Notes: generated by a model not told the origin, from the sequence alone. A stretch of DNA of 64,000 bases from Clostridia bacterium (GCA_910575055.1 CAJTDC010000001.1:609608-673607), one strand, 5' to 3'. Shown: positions 1 through 9,417, numbered from the stretch's first letter. A program made the numbers and translations.

Positions 1-120
1 AAAATTATACACATTTTCTACAAAAGAACCATTGTCCATAATAAATAATCGTATTAAAAAATAGAACATTGCTAAAACCACAATATAAACTATAAATATC
101 ATTGTTTTGAGGTTCTTCAA
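1..120 (-). CDS. Partial membrane protein, N-terminus only (possibly VanZ-like)
   Basis: Forty codons of an open frame run off the left edge of the window. It reads from a TTG start at 118-120, with a GGGAGAG ribosome-binding site about 10 bases upstream. The visible residues are MKNLKTMIFIVY followed by a strongly hydrophobic helix and then a more polar stretch, the pattern of a small integral membrane protein. The opening resembles VanZ-family proteins, but 40 residues are too few to be sure. It is divergent from nothing nearby and is preceded by about 200 bases of AT-rich spacer before the end of ptsI. Confidence 0.4.
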   Translation of the reverse strand, partial: MKNLKTMIFIVYIVVLAMFYFLIRLFIMDNGSFVENVYNF

Positions 121-300
121 AAAGCATCACTCTCCCTTTTTATTACATTGTTTCAAATTTTGACATTATTTTAATTTTTCTACTGCTTTTTACTACTTTT
201 ATATTGTACTACTATGTAAAATAATAGTCAATATGTGAAATATTATAATAATATTGTAATATTTATTGATATATTGTCCAAAATAGCCAAAATAAAGCAT

Positions 301-332
301 AAAAAAGACGCCGATTACTCGACGTCTTTTTT
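301..332 (-). terminator. Intrinsic terminator after ptsI
   Basis: The arms AAAAAAGACG and CGTCTTTTTT enclose a short loop, giving a GC-containing stem with a U-tract in the leftward direction. It lies 4 bases beyond the ptsI stop codon and closes the ptsH-ptsI unit. Confidence 0.8.
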
Positions 333-336
333 ACTA

Positions 337-2037
337 TTATTTATCTTTATTCATGAAGTTATTTATCAAATCCATTACTTCTGCTATTGTACTTTGAATA
401 CAAATTTCTTTTGCCAATTTCTGACATTCTTTGTAATTCAAATTACGAACATTATATCTTGTAGAAGCAATTTCTGTTGCCGTCATACTAAATTCATCTA
501 ATCCCATACCCAAAAGTACTGGAAGTGCTTTTTCATCACTTGCAAATTCACCGCACATACCTACGATTTTACCATATTTATGTCCAGACTCTATTACTTT
601 GTTTATTGCACGCATTACTGCTGGGTGGAAGGAATTATACATTTTAGCAATTTTTTGATTTCCTCTGTCAACAGCTAACAAATATTGTGTCAAGTCATTT
701 GTACCAATACTGAAGAAATCAACTTCTCTTGCTAAGTCATCAGAACACATTACACTTGCAGGTGTTTCAATCATAATACCTGTTTGTATACTGTTATTAA
801 ATGGTATGGAGTCCCTTCTGAGTTCTTGTTTACATTCTTCTAATATTTCATTTGCTGCTAAAAATTCTTCTACAGAAATAATCATTGGATACATTATTCT
901 GATGTCACCATAAGCACTTGCACGAAGCAATGCTCTCAACTGTGTTTTAAACACATCTTTTAAATCCAATGAAATACGAATTGCTCTCCAACCCAAAAAT
1001 GGATTTTCTTCTACATCAAATTTGTAGTAAGAAAGTTCTTTGTCACCACCAATATCAAGTGTTCTGATAATAACAGGTTTTTTGAGTGTTTCAACAGCAG
1101 CTTTATATGTTGTAAATTGCTCTTCTTCCGTTGGAAATTTTGTATTTTCCATATACAAAAATTCACTTCTAAACAAGCCAACGCCTTCTGCACCTTTTGC
1201 AACAGCATTTTCAGCATCTGGAATATTACCAATGTTAGCAAACAATTCTACTGTTCTGCCGTCTACTGTAGTAGCAGGCAAACCATTCATACTCTCCAAT
1301 TTTGCTTTCATTTCTTTATATTCTTCTGCTTTTTTGATGTACTCTTGTTTTGTTCTTTCATCTGGATTAATAATAATTTTTGCTCCTAGTGCATCTAATA
1401 TAATGTAATCATTATTTGTCACTTCACTTCTAAATCCAGCTACACCAACGATTGCAGGAATTTCTCTGTTTCTTGCCATAATAGCAACGTGGCTTGTTAC
1501 ACCGCCGCCTTCTGTAATAAATCCTCTTACAAATTTAAAGTCCATATTTGCCGTATCAGAAGGTGCTAAATCTTCTGCTATTACAATCGTTTCTTCATTG
1601 ATGCCTTCAAATGGATTACTTCTAATGCCTTTGAGATGACACATAATTCTTTTGCCAACATCTTTCATATCAGCAGCACGTTCTCTCAAATATTCATCAT
1701 CAAGATTTTCAAACATTTCTACTGTTGCATCAATGTATTCTTCCAAAGCTAATTGTGCATTTTTTAATTCATTATTGATTTTATCTACAACGGAGTCGTG
1801 AAGGTCAGGATCGCTTGCTACATCCATATGTGCTGCAAATATTTCATTATCTTTTGCCAATACCTGTAAATCCGCTACAGTATCTTTTACCGCTTTTTCA
1901 AATTTTTTTACTTCGATTTCTTTTTCACTGTCACGTATTAATTTTTTATCTGCTTCCAAATTTTGCTGTACTACAAGGAATGCTTTCCCCATAACAATAC
2001 CTTTTGAAGCAGCTTTTGTCACAGAAATTGTTTTCAT
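337..2037 (-). CDS. ptsI: PTS enzyme I (phosphoenolpyruvate-protein phosphotransferase)
   Basis: Enzyme I takes phosphate from phosphoenolpyruvate and passes it to HPr, the first step of all PTS sugar uptake in the cytoplasm. The 566-residue length is normal for the family. The phospho-histidine domain has GGGVTSHVAIMAR with the active His near residue 183. The C-terminal PEP-binding barrel carries FFSIGTNDLTQY and the catalytic-cysteine motif GMCGEF. The gene follows ptsH by about 100 bases that contain a perfect 15-bp hairpin, which may set the HPr to enzyme I ratio. The start MKTISVTKAASKG is the usual one and has a GGAGAAGG ribosome-binding site. Confidence 0.97.
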   Translation of the reverse strand: MKTISVTKAASKGIVMGKAFLVVQQNLEADKKLIRDSEKEIEVKKFEKAVKDTVADLQVLAKDNEIFAAHMDVASDPDLHDSVVDKINNELKNAQLALEEYIDATVEMFENLDDEYLRERAADMKDVGKRIMCHLKGIRSNPFEGINEETIVIAEDLAPSDTANMDFKFVRGFITEGGGVTSHVAIMARNREIPAIVGVAGFRSEVTNNDYIILDALGAKIIINPDERTKQEYIKKAEEYKEMKAKLESMNGLPATTVDGRTVELFANIGNIPDAENAVAKGAEGVGLFRSEFLYMENTKFPTEEEQFTTYKAAVETLKKPVIIRTLDIGGDKELSYYKFDVEENPFLGWRAIRISLDLKDVFKTQLRALLRASAYGDIRIMYPMIISVEEFLAANEILEECKQELRRDSIPFNNSIQTGIMIETPASVMCSDDLAREVDFFSIGTNDLTQYLLAVDRGNQKIAKMYNSFHPAVMRAINKVIESGHKYGKIVGMCGEFASDEKALPVLLGMGLDEFSMTATEIASTRYNVRNLNYKECQKLAKEICIQSTIAEVMDLINNFMNKDK

Positions 2038-2094
2038 TTATAAGCCTTCTCCTTTCTTTTGTGAGAACCACTTTTAAAACCTGCTTATTAATTA

Positions 2095-2128
2095 CTACTA
2101 ACTCATGAAAAAATTCATGAGTTAGTAG
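2095..2128. repeat. Perfect 15-bp inverted repeat between ptsH and ptsI
   Basis: Bases 2095-2109 (CTACTAACTCATGAA) are perfectly complementary to 2114-2128, with a 4-base AAAA loop. The leftward transcript has no U-tract right after the stem, so this is not a standard terminator. It is more likely an mRNA-stabilising or processing hairpin that keeps ptsH message more abundant than ptsI; that role is inferred. Confidence 0.85.
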
Positions 2129-2137
2129 CACATTTTA

Positions 2138-2398
2138 TCATTCTTTTAAATCAGCAATGTATTTTGCAATTTCTTCTACTGCTACGGCTTCATCCGCACC
2201 ATCAGCAACGATTTCTAATTCTGTTCCCTGTTTTGCTCCCAATGTCAAAACATTAATAATACTTGCAGCGTTCGCTTTCTTTTCACCATTGATAATTGTT
2301 ACTGTGCTTTGGAATTTTTTTACAAATGCTACCAAATTGGAAGCTGGACGAGCATGTAAACCTGTTTTGTTTGTTAATGTTACTTTTTTAGATACCAT
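2138..2398 (-). CDS. ptsH: Phosphocarrier protein HPr
   Basis: This 86-residue protein is the general PTS phosphocarrier. His15 sits in TGLHARPAS, the enzyme I phosphorylation site. Ser46 lies in ANAASIINV, at the exact position phosphorylated by HPr kinase in Firmicutes to make the CcpA co-repressor. Length and fold order are typical. It heads a ptsH-ptsI unit with its own likely promoter at 2461-2489 and a GGAGAG-type ribosome-binding site. Its placement directly downstream of mtlD means mannitol transcription could also read into it. Confidence 0.97.
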   Translation of the reverse strand: MVSKKVTLTNKTGLHARPASNLVAFVKKFQSTVTIINGEKKANAASIINVLTLGAKQGTELEIVADGADEAVAVEEIAKYIADLKE

Positions 2399-2460
2399 AA
2401 TTCTTTTCTCTCCTTCTCTTATTGAAATTATTATTTTGTGTCAATGTTACACATATACAT

Positions 2461-2489
2461 ATTATACACCATTCTATATGATTTTGAAA
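2461..2489 (-). promoter_or_regulatory. Probable ptsHI promoter
   Basis: Reading leftward there is a perfect TATAAT (complement of 2461-2466) with a weak -35, TTTCAA (complement of 2484-2489), 17 bases upstream. It sits about 60 bases before the ptsH start. The -35 match is poor, so activity is inferred mainly from the -10. Confidence 0.45.
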
Positions 2490-2517
2490 AGAAAAAAGGG
2501 AAATATTTATGCTTATT

Positions 2518-3666
2518 TTATAAATTTATAACATCTTGATAAGATTTCTCTATTTTATCTAATAAATCTTTGTCAGATATGCCAGAAATTTCTGCCATAG
2601 CGTCCCTTACACCTAATTTTGAAATCTTTTCTTGTAATTCTACACTTTGTTTATCCTCTTTATTATCATAATGCAATGCTGCACCAATACCTGTAATAAT
2701 ATGGTCTACTGGTAAACCATAACCTACTGCTGTCATAAGAGGTTTTACAAGTCTGTCTGTTTCACTAAGTTTTCTTAAAGGCTCTCTGCCTACTCTTGCT
2801 ACATCATCTTTCAAATATGGATTTTTAAAACGACCTATAATTTTGTCAATATATTTCATATGTGCCTCTGCATCAAAACCGTGTTTTTTGATTAAGCCGT
2901 TTCCACTTTCTGTCATAGCTGCTTTTACTATATTATATATTTTTTCATCTGCAATACTTTCATCTATAGTATTATATTTTTTCAAATATCCTAAATAAGA
3001 TGTAATACAATGGCCTGTATTTAATGTAAATAATTTTCTTTCAATATAAGCCATTAAATTATCTGCTAAATTCATACCTTTGATTTGTGGAATTTCTCCT
3101 TTAAAAGATGCTTGTTCTACATTCCACTCATAGTAGTTTTCTACTACAACATCAACAGGATTTTCACTTCTTACAGGAGGTACAATTCTGTCAACAGAAC
3201 AGTCTGGGAAACCTACATATTTATCAGCATATGCTTTTGTAGCATCATCTAATTGACCATATACGTGTTCTTTTAATTGAGAACTTGCTTTAATTGCGTT
3301 TTCACAAGCAATAATGTTTAAATAACTTTCAGAGCCTTCTTGTTGTCTGATTGTAATACCTTTTGCGATAGTTGGTGCAATACGTGGCAATATTGTTAAT
3401 CCAACTGCTGTTGTAATCACTTCTGCCTCTTTTATTTCCTCTAAAACAGCATCTGTTGTAGAGTCTACACCAGAGATATTCTCAATTTTCAAGTCAGTAC
3501 ATTCTACATCCATAATATGAACGGTATATGTTTTATCTTCGTTAATTTTGTTTATCATATCTTTATTTACATCTGCAAATACGACATGATAACCTGCTTG
3601 TGATAACAATGCACCAATAAAGCCCCTACCAATATTACCTGCACCAAATTGTATTGCTTTTTTCAT
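2518..3666 (-). CDS. mtlD: Mannitol-1-phosphate 5-dehydrogenase
   Basis: It oxidises mannitol 1-phosphate, delivered by the MtlA permease, to fructose 6-phosphate with NAD. The 382 residues match the family length. The N-terminal Rossmann fold has GAGNIGRGFIGALL followed by the acidic FADVNKD turn. The middle carries the conserved LNTGHCITSYLGY segment typical of MtlD. It lies 72 bases after mtlA, separated by a strong terminator-like hairpin, so expression is probably attenuated relative to the transporter. The start has a GGAGGAAAC ribosome-binding site. Confidence 0.96.
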   Translation of the reverse strand: MKKAIQFGAGNIGRGFIGALLSQAGYHVVFADVNKDMINKINEDKTYTVHIMDVECTDLKIENISGVDSTTDAVLEEIKEAEVITTAVGLTILPRIAPTIAKGITIRQQEGSESYLNIIACENAIKASSQLKEHVYGQLDDATKAYADKYVGFPDCSVDRIVPPVRSENPVDVVVENYYEWNVEQASFKGEIPQIKGMNLADNLMAYIERKLFTLNTGHCITSYLGYLKKYNTIDESIADEKIYNIVKAAMTESGNGLIKKHGFDAEAHMKYIDKIIGRFKNPYLKDDVARVGREPLRKLSETDRLVKPLMTAVGYGLPVDHIITGIGAALHYDNKEDKQSVELQEKISKLGVRDAMAEISGISDKDLLDKIEKSYQDVINL

Positions 3667-3698
3667 ATGTGTTTCCTCCTCTTTTATATTATATCATT

Positions 3699-3730
3699 AA
3701 AAATCCCACTTCCTCAAAAGAAAGTGGGAT
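3699..3730 (-). terminator. Hairpin terminator/attenuator between mtlA and mtlD
   Basis: Arms ATCCCACTT (3703-3711) and AAGTGGGAT (3722-3730) form a 9-bp stem. In the leftward transcript the stem is followed by U5. It lies between two genes of one pathway, so partial termination reducing mtlD relative to mtlA is the likely function. Confidence 0.75.
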
Positions 3731-3738
3731 AACTACAT

Positions 3739-5616
3739 TTATTGGAACATAGCCAAAACTTCTTCTGGACTTGTTACTGTTTTTAATTTTTCTAATTGTG
3801 CCTCTTCTTCAATAATACCACCAATTTTTGCTAAAAGGTCAAGATGTTCATCACCTATACCTGCTATACCAAATACAAGATATGCTTTTTCTTCTCCAAA
3901 AGATACACCATCTGGATATTGCAGCATAACAATACCTGTTTTCTTTACTTCGCCTTTTGCTTCTGCTGTACCGTGTGGTATTGCTACACCAAGTCCCATA
4001 TATGTACTAACTGTTCTTTCTCTTTCTTGCATTGCTGGAATATAGCTTTCATTTACATAGCCTAATTTATGTAGCAATTCTCCGGCTGCTTGAATTGCTT
4101 CTTCTTTTGTTACACTAGGCAAACCTGTTTTAATACCTTCTTTTATAATTACATCTGTTTTTGCTGGTTTTGCAGGCTCTGCTGCTGGAGCTGGTGCTGC
4201 TGGAGCAGGTGCTGCACCACCACCATTTGCTCTTTGTTCTAATGTTTTATAAAGAGCATCTAAATTAGGGTCAGCTAAGAAATTTCCTATTGTAATAATA
4301 TGTGCTTGTGGCCCTGAAGCTTTTGCTCTTTCTTGTAATACTTCCTGACATACAACGATGTCTGCATCAGATGGTACATTATCAACTGATGTATTGATAA
4401 CAGTAATACCTAAATTTAAAGGTTTAATTCTATTTCTAAATTTTGTAGCTCCCATAGCACTGGAACCCATACCAGCATCACAAGAGAATACAATTTTCTT
4501 TACTACACCAGGAATAGCTCCTGTATTGATTGGAGCAGAAGGAGCTGCTGTACCTTTTGCTTCTGCTTTCATATTTTGCATTTGAGAAGTTGCTTCTTCC
4601 AAGTTTTTCGCACCAGACATTTTGATGATAGGGGAAGCTACCAAGAAAGAAACTGCTGCTGCAATTAAAACACCAAGTAATACTGTAATTTGTTCTCCTT
4701 TTGGTGCTACTGCTAAAAATGCAATGATAGAACCTGGAGAAGATGGACCTACTAAACCTGCACCCATCAATGAATAGAATAATATTGCTACAACTGATGC
4801 ACAGATAGGAGCAATCAATACCACTGGATTCATCAAAACATATGGGAAATAGATTTCATGAATACCACCCAAGAAGTGAATGATGATTGCACCAGGTGCA
4901 GAAGATTTTGTTGTTTTGTCTTTTGAGAATAACCAATAAGCAATCAAAACACCTAAGCCAGGACCAGGATTTGCTTCAATCATATACATAATAGATTTTC
5001 CTGTTTCCAATGCTTGTTCTGTACCAATTGGTGTAAATATACCATGATTGATAGCATTGTTGAGAAACAATACTTTAGCAGGTTCAATAAATATACCAAC
5101 CAAAGGAAGTAATTTGTGGTCGATTAAGAAACCAACGCCACCAGAAAGGAATGCTAATACACCTTCCATAACTGGACCAATTACATAATAACCAAATATT
5201 GCTAATATCATACCAATAATACCAACAGAGAAGTTGTTTATAAGCATTTCAAAACCTGCTGGTATTTTTCCATCTACTGCTTGGTCAAACTTTTTAATTA
5301 CCAAACCAGCAAAAGGACCCATTAACATACCACCTATGAGCATTTTGGCATCTGTACCGCATATAACACCGACTGTCGCGATTGCTGCCATAACAGCACC
5401 TCTGTCGCCTCCTACCATTTTACCACCTTGATATGCTATCAATATAGGCAGCAAATAGGTAAGCATAGGACCTTGTATGCTTGCAAGTTGTTCATTAGGA
5501 AGCCAACCAGCTTCAATAAATAATGCAGTGATAAGACCCCAAGCAATAAATGCACCAATATTAGGCATAACCATTGCACTTAAAAACTTACCAAACTTTT
5601 GGACTGCAGTTTTCAT
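3739..5616 (-). CDS. mtlA: Mannitol PTS permease, fused EIICBA
   Basis: It imports mannitol and phosphorylates it to mannitol 1-phosphate. The 625 residues are EIIC (about 1-340, many membrane segments, GGIHEIYFPYV sugar-site region), EIIB (about 373-465, active Cys379 in FSCDAGMGSS), an Ala/Pro-rich linker (about 467-487), and EIIA (about 488-625, active His548 in VAIPHGTAEAKG). Many Firmicutes carry EIIA as a separate MtlF; here it is fused as in Escherichia coli. The gene follows mtlR by 15 bases, indicating one transcript. The start MKTAVQKFGKFLSAMVMPNI is the normal EIIC start. Confidence 0.96.
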   Translation of the reverse strand: MKTAVQKFGKFLSAMVMPNIGAFIAWGLITALFIEAGWLPNEQLASIQGPMLTYLLPILIAYQGGKMVGGDRGAVMAAIATVGVICGTDAKMLIGGMLMGPFAGLVIKKFDQAVDGKIPAGFEMLINNFSVGIIGMILAIFGYYVIGPVMEGVLAFLSGGVGFLIDHKLLPLVGIFIEPAKVLFLNNAINHGIFTPIGTEQALETGKSIMYMIEANPGPGLGVLIAYWLFSKDKTTKSSAPGAIIIHFLGGIHEIYFPYVLMNPVVLIAPICASVVAILFYSLMGAGLVGPSSPGSIIAFLAVAPKGEQITVLLGVLIAAAVSFLVASPIIKMSGAKNLEEATSQMQNMKAEAKGTAAPSAPINTGAIPGVVKKIVFSCDAGMGSSAMGATKFRNRIKPLNLGITVINTSVDNVPSDADIVVCQEVLQERAKASGPQAHIITIGNFLADPNLDALYKTLEQRANGGGAAPAPAAPAPAAEPAKPAKTDVIIKEGIKTGLPSVTKEEAIQAAGELLHKLGYVNESYIPAMQERERTVSTYMGLGVAIPHGTAEAKGEVKKTGIVMLQYPDGVSFGEEKAYLVFGIAGIGDEHLDLLAKIGGIIEEEAQLEKLKTVTSPEEVLAMFQ

Positions 5617-5631
5617 AATATCTCTCCTCTT

Positions 5632-7800
5632 TTATAATATTTTTTTGGGCTGATGCAATGTATCAAAACATTTTTGATAATACTGTCCTAAATATTGCTC
5701 TAATGTAATAACAAAAGCTTGTTGGTTAATACTATGCAAATAAGTAATCAATTCCTCGCTTTCCACTAAAGCACCACTAATTGTACTCATTACTTCCAAA
5801 CAAATTTCTGTTTCATATTCAGGCGTCAGCATTACTACAGCACCTTTTACCCACCCTGTACCATCTTTTCGACAGAAAGGTTCTCTTAAACCAATGTAAC
5901 CAAAACGACAGTGTTTAACTACATCTGTTTTGCAATGAAAAAGCATAATTTCTAAATTAGAAATATATGTTTCTGATTTCATTTCTCTGCTTTTTAGTGC
6001 CATTACGACCATATCTGTCATTTCTTTTTCTTTTGTAAACATTCTGCCTGCTAAGGGAAGAATATCCCAAGTATTGGCTATTCGCTGTATCACCAAAAAC
6101 CGCAAATTATTTAATAATTGTATTATTTCTATTCCTATATTTGTTATGTATATAATATCTTGTTTTGTTGTATATTTTGCGGTATTTGTAAATTTTACAG
6201 TTGCTGGTTTTTTTTCTTTTGTTTTTTGTACTTTTTTCATAATATCTGTTAAAAGTAATTTATCTTGCTCTGTCAATATAGGACTAACATAAGCATAAGT
6301 ATAATTCACATCTAACTCTACAGTAGAAACAATAAAATCAATTCCTTCTTCTGCAAGCTTTTGTGTGTCAATATGTAATGCAGATAAAATACAACAAATT
6401 TCTAAATTATGAAATTCTTTTGCTAAATTTGCTGCCAGCATACGGGAAGTTCCCATACCTGTTGGACAAACAACAGCAATACAAAACTGTTTTTGTTTAG
6501 AACGCAATTTTTCTACCGCTGCACCAAAGTGCATAGCAATAAAAGCAATTTCTGTTTCTGGTATTTCTTTTACAGAAGTAAATTCTTTTAACAATTCACA
6601 GGCTTTTTCTGTCGCATCAAAAATGTCTTTATAGTTTTCTTTTATTATTTGCAACTGTGCATTTTTAATATACACATTCATAGATAAACGGCTTATAGCA
6701 GGAAGAATATGTTGTACTAAATCCTCATAAAGCTCCTCGTTCTCTTTTAACGAAACCCCCAATATTTGCTCTACAATTACAATCATATTCTTTACAAGTT
6801 CTTTAACATTACTCTTTTTATCAAAAAGCATTGTGTCATCATCTGAAAACCAAATTTTAGCACTAAGTAAGTGCATTGTAATAAATCCAATTTCATCGAC
6901 AGGAATTTCTATATCCAACTGCTCTGAAAGTCCTTGTGCAATTTCTTCTGCTACAGAACATTCTGGTGTGAGCAAAAGTTTTTGTAATTTTTGTTGTTCC
7001 ATTTCTATTTTTTCTAAATTTTGTATCCTCTTTATCGCAAGAGAAATGTGAACAACCAAACCAATATATGCACTGTCTGTATATTTAATTTTCAGTTTTT
7101 GTTCTGTTTCGCTTAAAAGCTGCTCTACTACTTTTACAATTTTTTCATCTAAGAAATGAAGCAGTTTATTGTGAGAATATATTTCTATTTTTGGGGTATC
7201 TTCGGCAGCCTGATATCCACTTAACAAACTGAGTATTTCTTTTTCTTCCATAAAATCATAAACTACATTTGCTATTGCCTGCCTATAATTTTCTTCTGTT
7301 CCTTCCAGATAAATACCTAAGCCTTGTTTACGTATGATTTTGATTTGATAAGTAGAAAGCCATTTTCCTAATATATCTAAATCATTACTAAGTGTTCCGT
7401 CTGAAATTTTAAACTTTGATGTAAAATAAAATGATTTTCTTGGTTCTTTGGAAGCAAGAAGTTCTCCTAAAAGAAATTTACGTCTTTGTTCTTTAGAATA
7501 TACTTTCTGTATTACTTCTACATCTAAAAGTTTTAATATTTTTTTCTGATTTTCAAGGCTTTCGTCTAATACTAACCCAACACCTGGCTTCCTAATAAAC
7601 TTAAATTCATTTTCAGAAAGCCAACGTTCAATTTGAGGCATCTCTCTTAATATAGTACGAGAACTTAATTTTAATTTTTCTGAAATGGTTGAAATTGTAA
7701 CAGGATTTGTTGCTGTAAATTTTGTTAAAATCTCAATGATGGCTTTTTGTCTTGCAGTCAAATTTGTTTTTCTATTTGCATTTTCATTTGATGGTGACAT
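5632..7800 (-). CDS. mtlR: Mannitol operon transcriptional regulator MtlR (PRD/EIIB/EIIA type)
   Basis: A BglG/MtlR-family activator. It has an N-terminal winged helix-turn-helix (TARQKAIIEIL and a second helix near SSRTILREM), a second HTH-like part, two PTS regulation domains with conserved histidines (VVHISLA, FITMHLLSA, FIAMHFGAA), an EIIB-like domain (VVCPTGMGTSRM, with Cys) and a C-terminal EIIA-like domain. It therefore reads PTS phosphorylation. The frame stays open to a TTG at 7857, but the ATG at 7800 (MSPSNENAN) has an AAAGG site and gives the usual 722-residue length. It is first in the operon, 15 bases before mtlA. Confidence 0.9.
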   Translation of the reverse strand: MSPSNENANRKTNLTARQKAIIEILTKFTATNPVTISTISEKLKLSSRTILREMPQIERWLSENEFKFIRKPGVGLVLDESLENQKKILKLLDVEVIQKVYSKEQRRKFLLGELLASKEPRKSFYFTSKFKISDGTLSNDLDILGKWLSTYQIKIIRKQGLGIYLEGTEENYRQAIANVVYDFMEEKEILSLLSGYQAAEDTPKIEIYSHNKLLHFLDEKIVKVVEQLLSETEQKLKIKYTDSAYIGLVVHISLAIKRIQNLEKIEMEQQKLQKLLLTPECSVAEEIAQGLSEQLDIEIPVDEIGFITMHLLSAKIWFSDDDTMLFDKKSNVKELVKNMIVIVEQILGVSLKENEELYEDLVQHILPAISRLSMNVYIKNAQLQIIKENYKDIFDATEKACELLKEFTSVKEIPETEIAFIAMHFGAAVEKLRSKQKQFCIAVVCPTGMGTSRMLAANLAKEFHNLEICCILSALHIDTQKLAEEGIDFIVSTVELDVNYTYAYVSPILTEQDKLLLTDIMKKVQKTKEKKPATVKFTNTAKYTTKQDIIYITNIGIEIIQLLNNLRFLVIQRIANTWDILPLAGRMFTKEKEMTDMVVMALKSREMKSETYISNLEIMLFHCKTDVVKHCRFGYIGLREPFCRKDGTGWVKGAVVMLTPEYETEICLEVMSTISGALVESEELITYLHSINQQAFVITLEQYLGQYYQKCFDTLHQPKKIL

Positions 7801-8190
7801 TTTTAAAAACCAACCTTTCGATGTCATTATTATGCTATAAAATAAACCCACTTTCAACTAATTCATATTCTATATTTGTCTGGAATAGTTAGTGACATTT
7901 TTATAGAATGAAATCTTTTCATAAAAAATTCAAAGCATTTTTGTGAAAAAAATCATATGTTTTATAGGTATATATTTATTGTTATCGTTCTATAGATACA
8001 AAAACAAACAACTTTTAGTAAAAATATATAGTTTTATTTTCAATATTTTGTATATTATTTCAAGTATTATTGATGACAAAATTGAAAATGTATAAAAAAC
8101 AATACTTTATAGCAACATACTGACAAATTTATATATTAAAAATCAAATCAATACTTTGAAAACGTTTTTATCTGTTTAATTTATAACAAA
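7801..8190. other. Gene-free mtlR upstream region
   Basis: About 390 AT-rich bases separate the mtlR start from the TfoX-like gene. No open frame looks real. The leftward promoter of the mtl genes must lie here; TTGTCA-like hexamers are visible on the minus strand but none pairs with a convincing -10. The one specific signal is the cre-like site at 8157-8170. Confidence 0.6.
8157..8170. promoter_or_regulatory. Candidate CcpA (cre) site
   Basis: TGAAAACGTTTTTA matches the cre consensus TGWAANCGNTNWCA at every position except the penultimate base. The core is palindromic. It lies more than 300 bases upstream of mtlR, rather far for direct control, but no other gene in this gap would need it. 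Confidence 0.4.
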
Positions 8191-8505
8191 TTACTTTTTC
8201 TTTTTGGGAAAAGGTAGTTCTTGCCAAGTAACTTCTACCAAATTTTTTAAAAAATTTTTATCCTCCAATTCACTTACAAATAGCATAGGTTTTGCCCCTT
8301 TATAAGGCAACTGCTCCTCAAAATCTTTACAAAGCTGTTTTCCTGCCTTTGTAATTTTTATCAAAAAACGATTGTCATATACCCCTCCAAATACTTTCCC
8401 TTTATAATAAAAAGCGTATTCCCCAAACATTTTTCTATAAGAAATTTCTTCTAATTCTGATAATTGCTCTGCTATAAATTTTACATATTCCAATGATGAC
8501 GCCAT
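8191..8505 (-). CDS. TfoX N-terminal-domain protein
   Basis: A 104-residue protein that consists only of a TfoX N-terminal domain: MFGEYAFYYKGKVFGGVYDNRFLIK is the family core, followed by the YKGAKPMLF segment. Full-length TfoX (Sxy) is a competence regulator in Gamma-proteobacteria; the stand-alone N-terminal version is common in Firmicutes and its role is unknown. There is a good GGAGG ribosome-binding site 6 bases before the ATG. It follows proC by about 100 bases that contain a terminator, so it may be transcribed alone. Confidence 0.85.
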   Translation of the reverse strand: MASSLEYVKFIAEQLSELEEISYRKMFGEYAFYYKGKVFGGVYDNRFLIKITKAGKQLCKDFEEQLPYKGAKPMLFVSELEDKNFLKNLVEVTWQELPFPKKKK

Positions 8506-8533
8506 AATTTTCCTCCTATTTTTTCAAAAATAC

Positions 8534-8583
8534 AAAAAAAGAAGTCATAAAACATATTTTCATATGAAATGATTTCTTTTTTG
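8534..8583 (-). terminator. Terminator after proC
   Basis: A long A-rich/T-rich hairpin pairs AAAAAAAGAAGTCAT with ATGATTTCTTTTTT around a loop that can itself fold. It lies just past the proC stop codon and can act in either direction. Confidence 0.6.
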
Positions 8584-8604
8584 CATATACTACTTTCAAT
8601 ATAA

Positions 8605-9417
8605 TTATTTTCTTCTAGCAATCCATTTATCTTTTTCTAGCACAGCATCAAATGCTTTTACAAGCGTACTTTCAAAACCATTTTCTTCTAATGCACATAT
8701 TCCTTCTATTGTTGTGCCACCTGGAGAACATACTTGGTCTATCAGTGCCCAAGGGTGTTCTCCACTTTCCAATATCATTTTTGCACTTCCTAAAACAGTT
8801 TGTGCTGTAATCTCTAATGCTTGTTTTTTTGGCATACCTGCCTTTAATGCTGCTCTTGATAAAGCATCTATATACAAATACGCAAATGCTACAGAAGCTC
8901 CTCCTATCACACTAAACATAGAAAACTGTTGTTCTGCAATTTCCGATACACTACCTATTGTAGCAAACATATTTTTTGCTGTTTTAAACTGTTCTTCTGT
9001 TACTGCATTATTTTTACAGATACCTGTTGTAGATGCTCCAATTTTGCCATTAATATTGGGCATTACTCTTACAATGGCAGTATCTTCTCCTAAAAAAGAT
9101 GCAATATATTCCAATTTTTTTCCTGCTGCAATAGATATCACAAGAGGTTTTTTATTTTGAATATATTGTTTTATATCAGGTAAAATTTCTGCTAAAATAT
9201 TTGGCTTTACTCCCAATACCAATACATCTGAATGTTGTATTACTTCTTGTGCTGTTTTGCAATAGTGTGCATTGCATTGCTCTGCTAATTTTTGTGCTGT
9301 AATACCAGATTTACTTGTAATATAAATACAATTTCCATCATAACTTTTTGTACCTATTGTCATACCTTTTACTATAGCACTTGCCATATTGCCTGCACCT
9401 ATAAAACCAAAATTCAT
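8605..9417 (-). CDS. proC: Pyrroline-5-carboxylate reductase
   Basis: It catalyses the last step of proline synthesis, reducing pyrroline 5-carboxylate with NAD(P)H. The 270 residues start with the Rossmann motif GFIGAGNMASAIVKG. The C-terminal signature is present: GGASVAFAYLYIDAL and later SPGGTTIEGICALEENGF, which matches the P5CR family pattern. An AGGAGG site precedes the ATG by 8 bases. The gene stands alone between two divergent or separately terminated units. Confidence 0.95.
   Translation of the reverse strand: MNFGFIGAGNMASAIVKGMTIGTKSYDGNCIYITSKSGITAQKLAEQCNAHYCKTAQEVIQHSDVLVLGVKPNILAEILPDIKQYIQNKKPLVISIAAGKKLEYIASFLGEDTAIVRVMPNINGKIGASTTGICKNNAVTEEQFKTAKNMFATIGSVSEIAEQQFSMFSVIGGASVAFAYLYIDALSRAALKAGMPKKQALEITAQTVLGSAKMILESGEHPWALIDQVCSPGGTTIEGICALEENGFESTLVKAFDAVLEKDKWIARRK

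Noticed and set aside
235..501. Rightward 88-residue frame at the ptsI end
   Set aside because: It is antisense to the ptsI 3' end and its terminator, with cysteine/phenylalanine-rich shadow composition.
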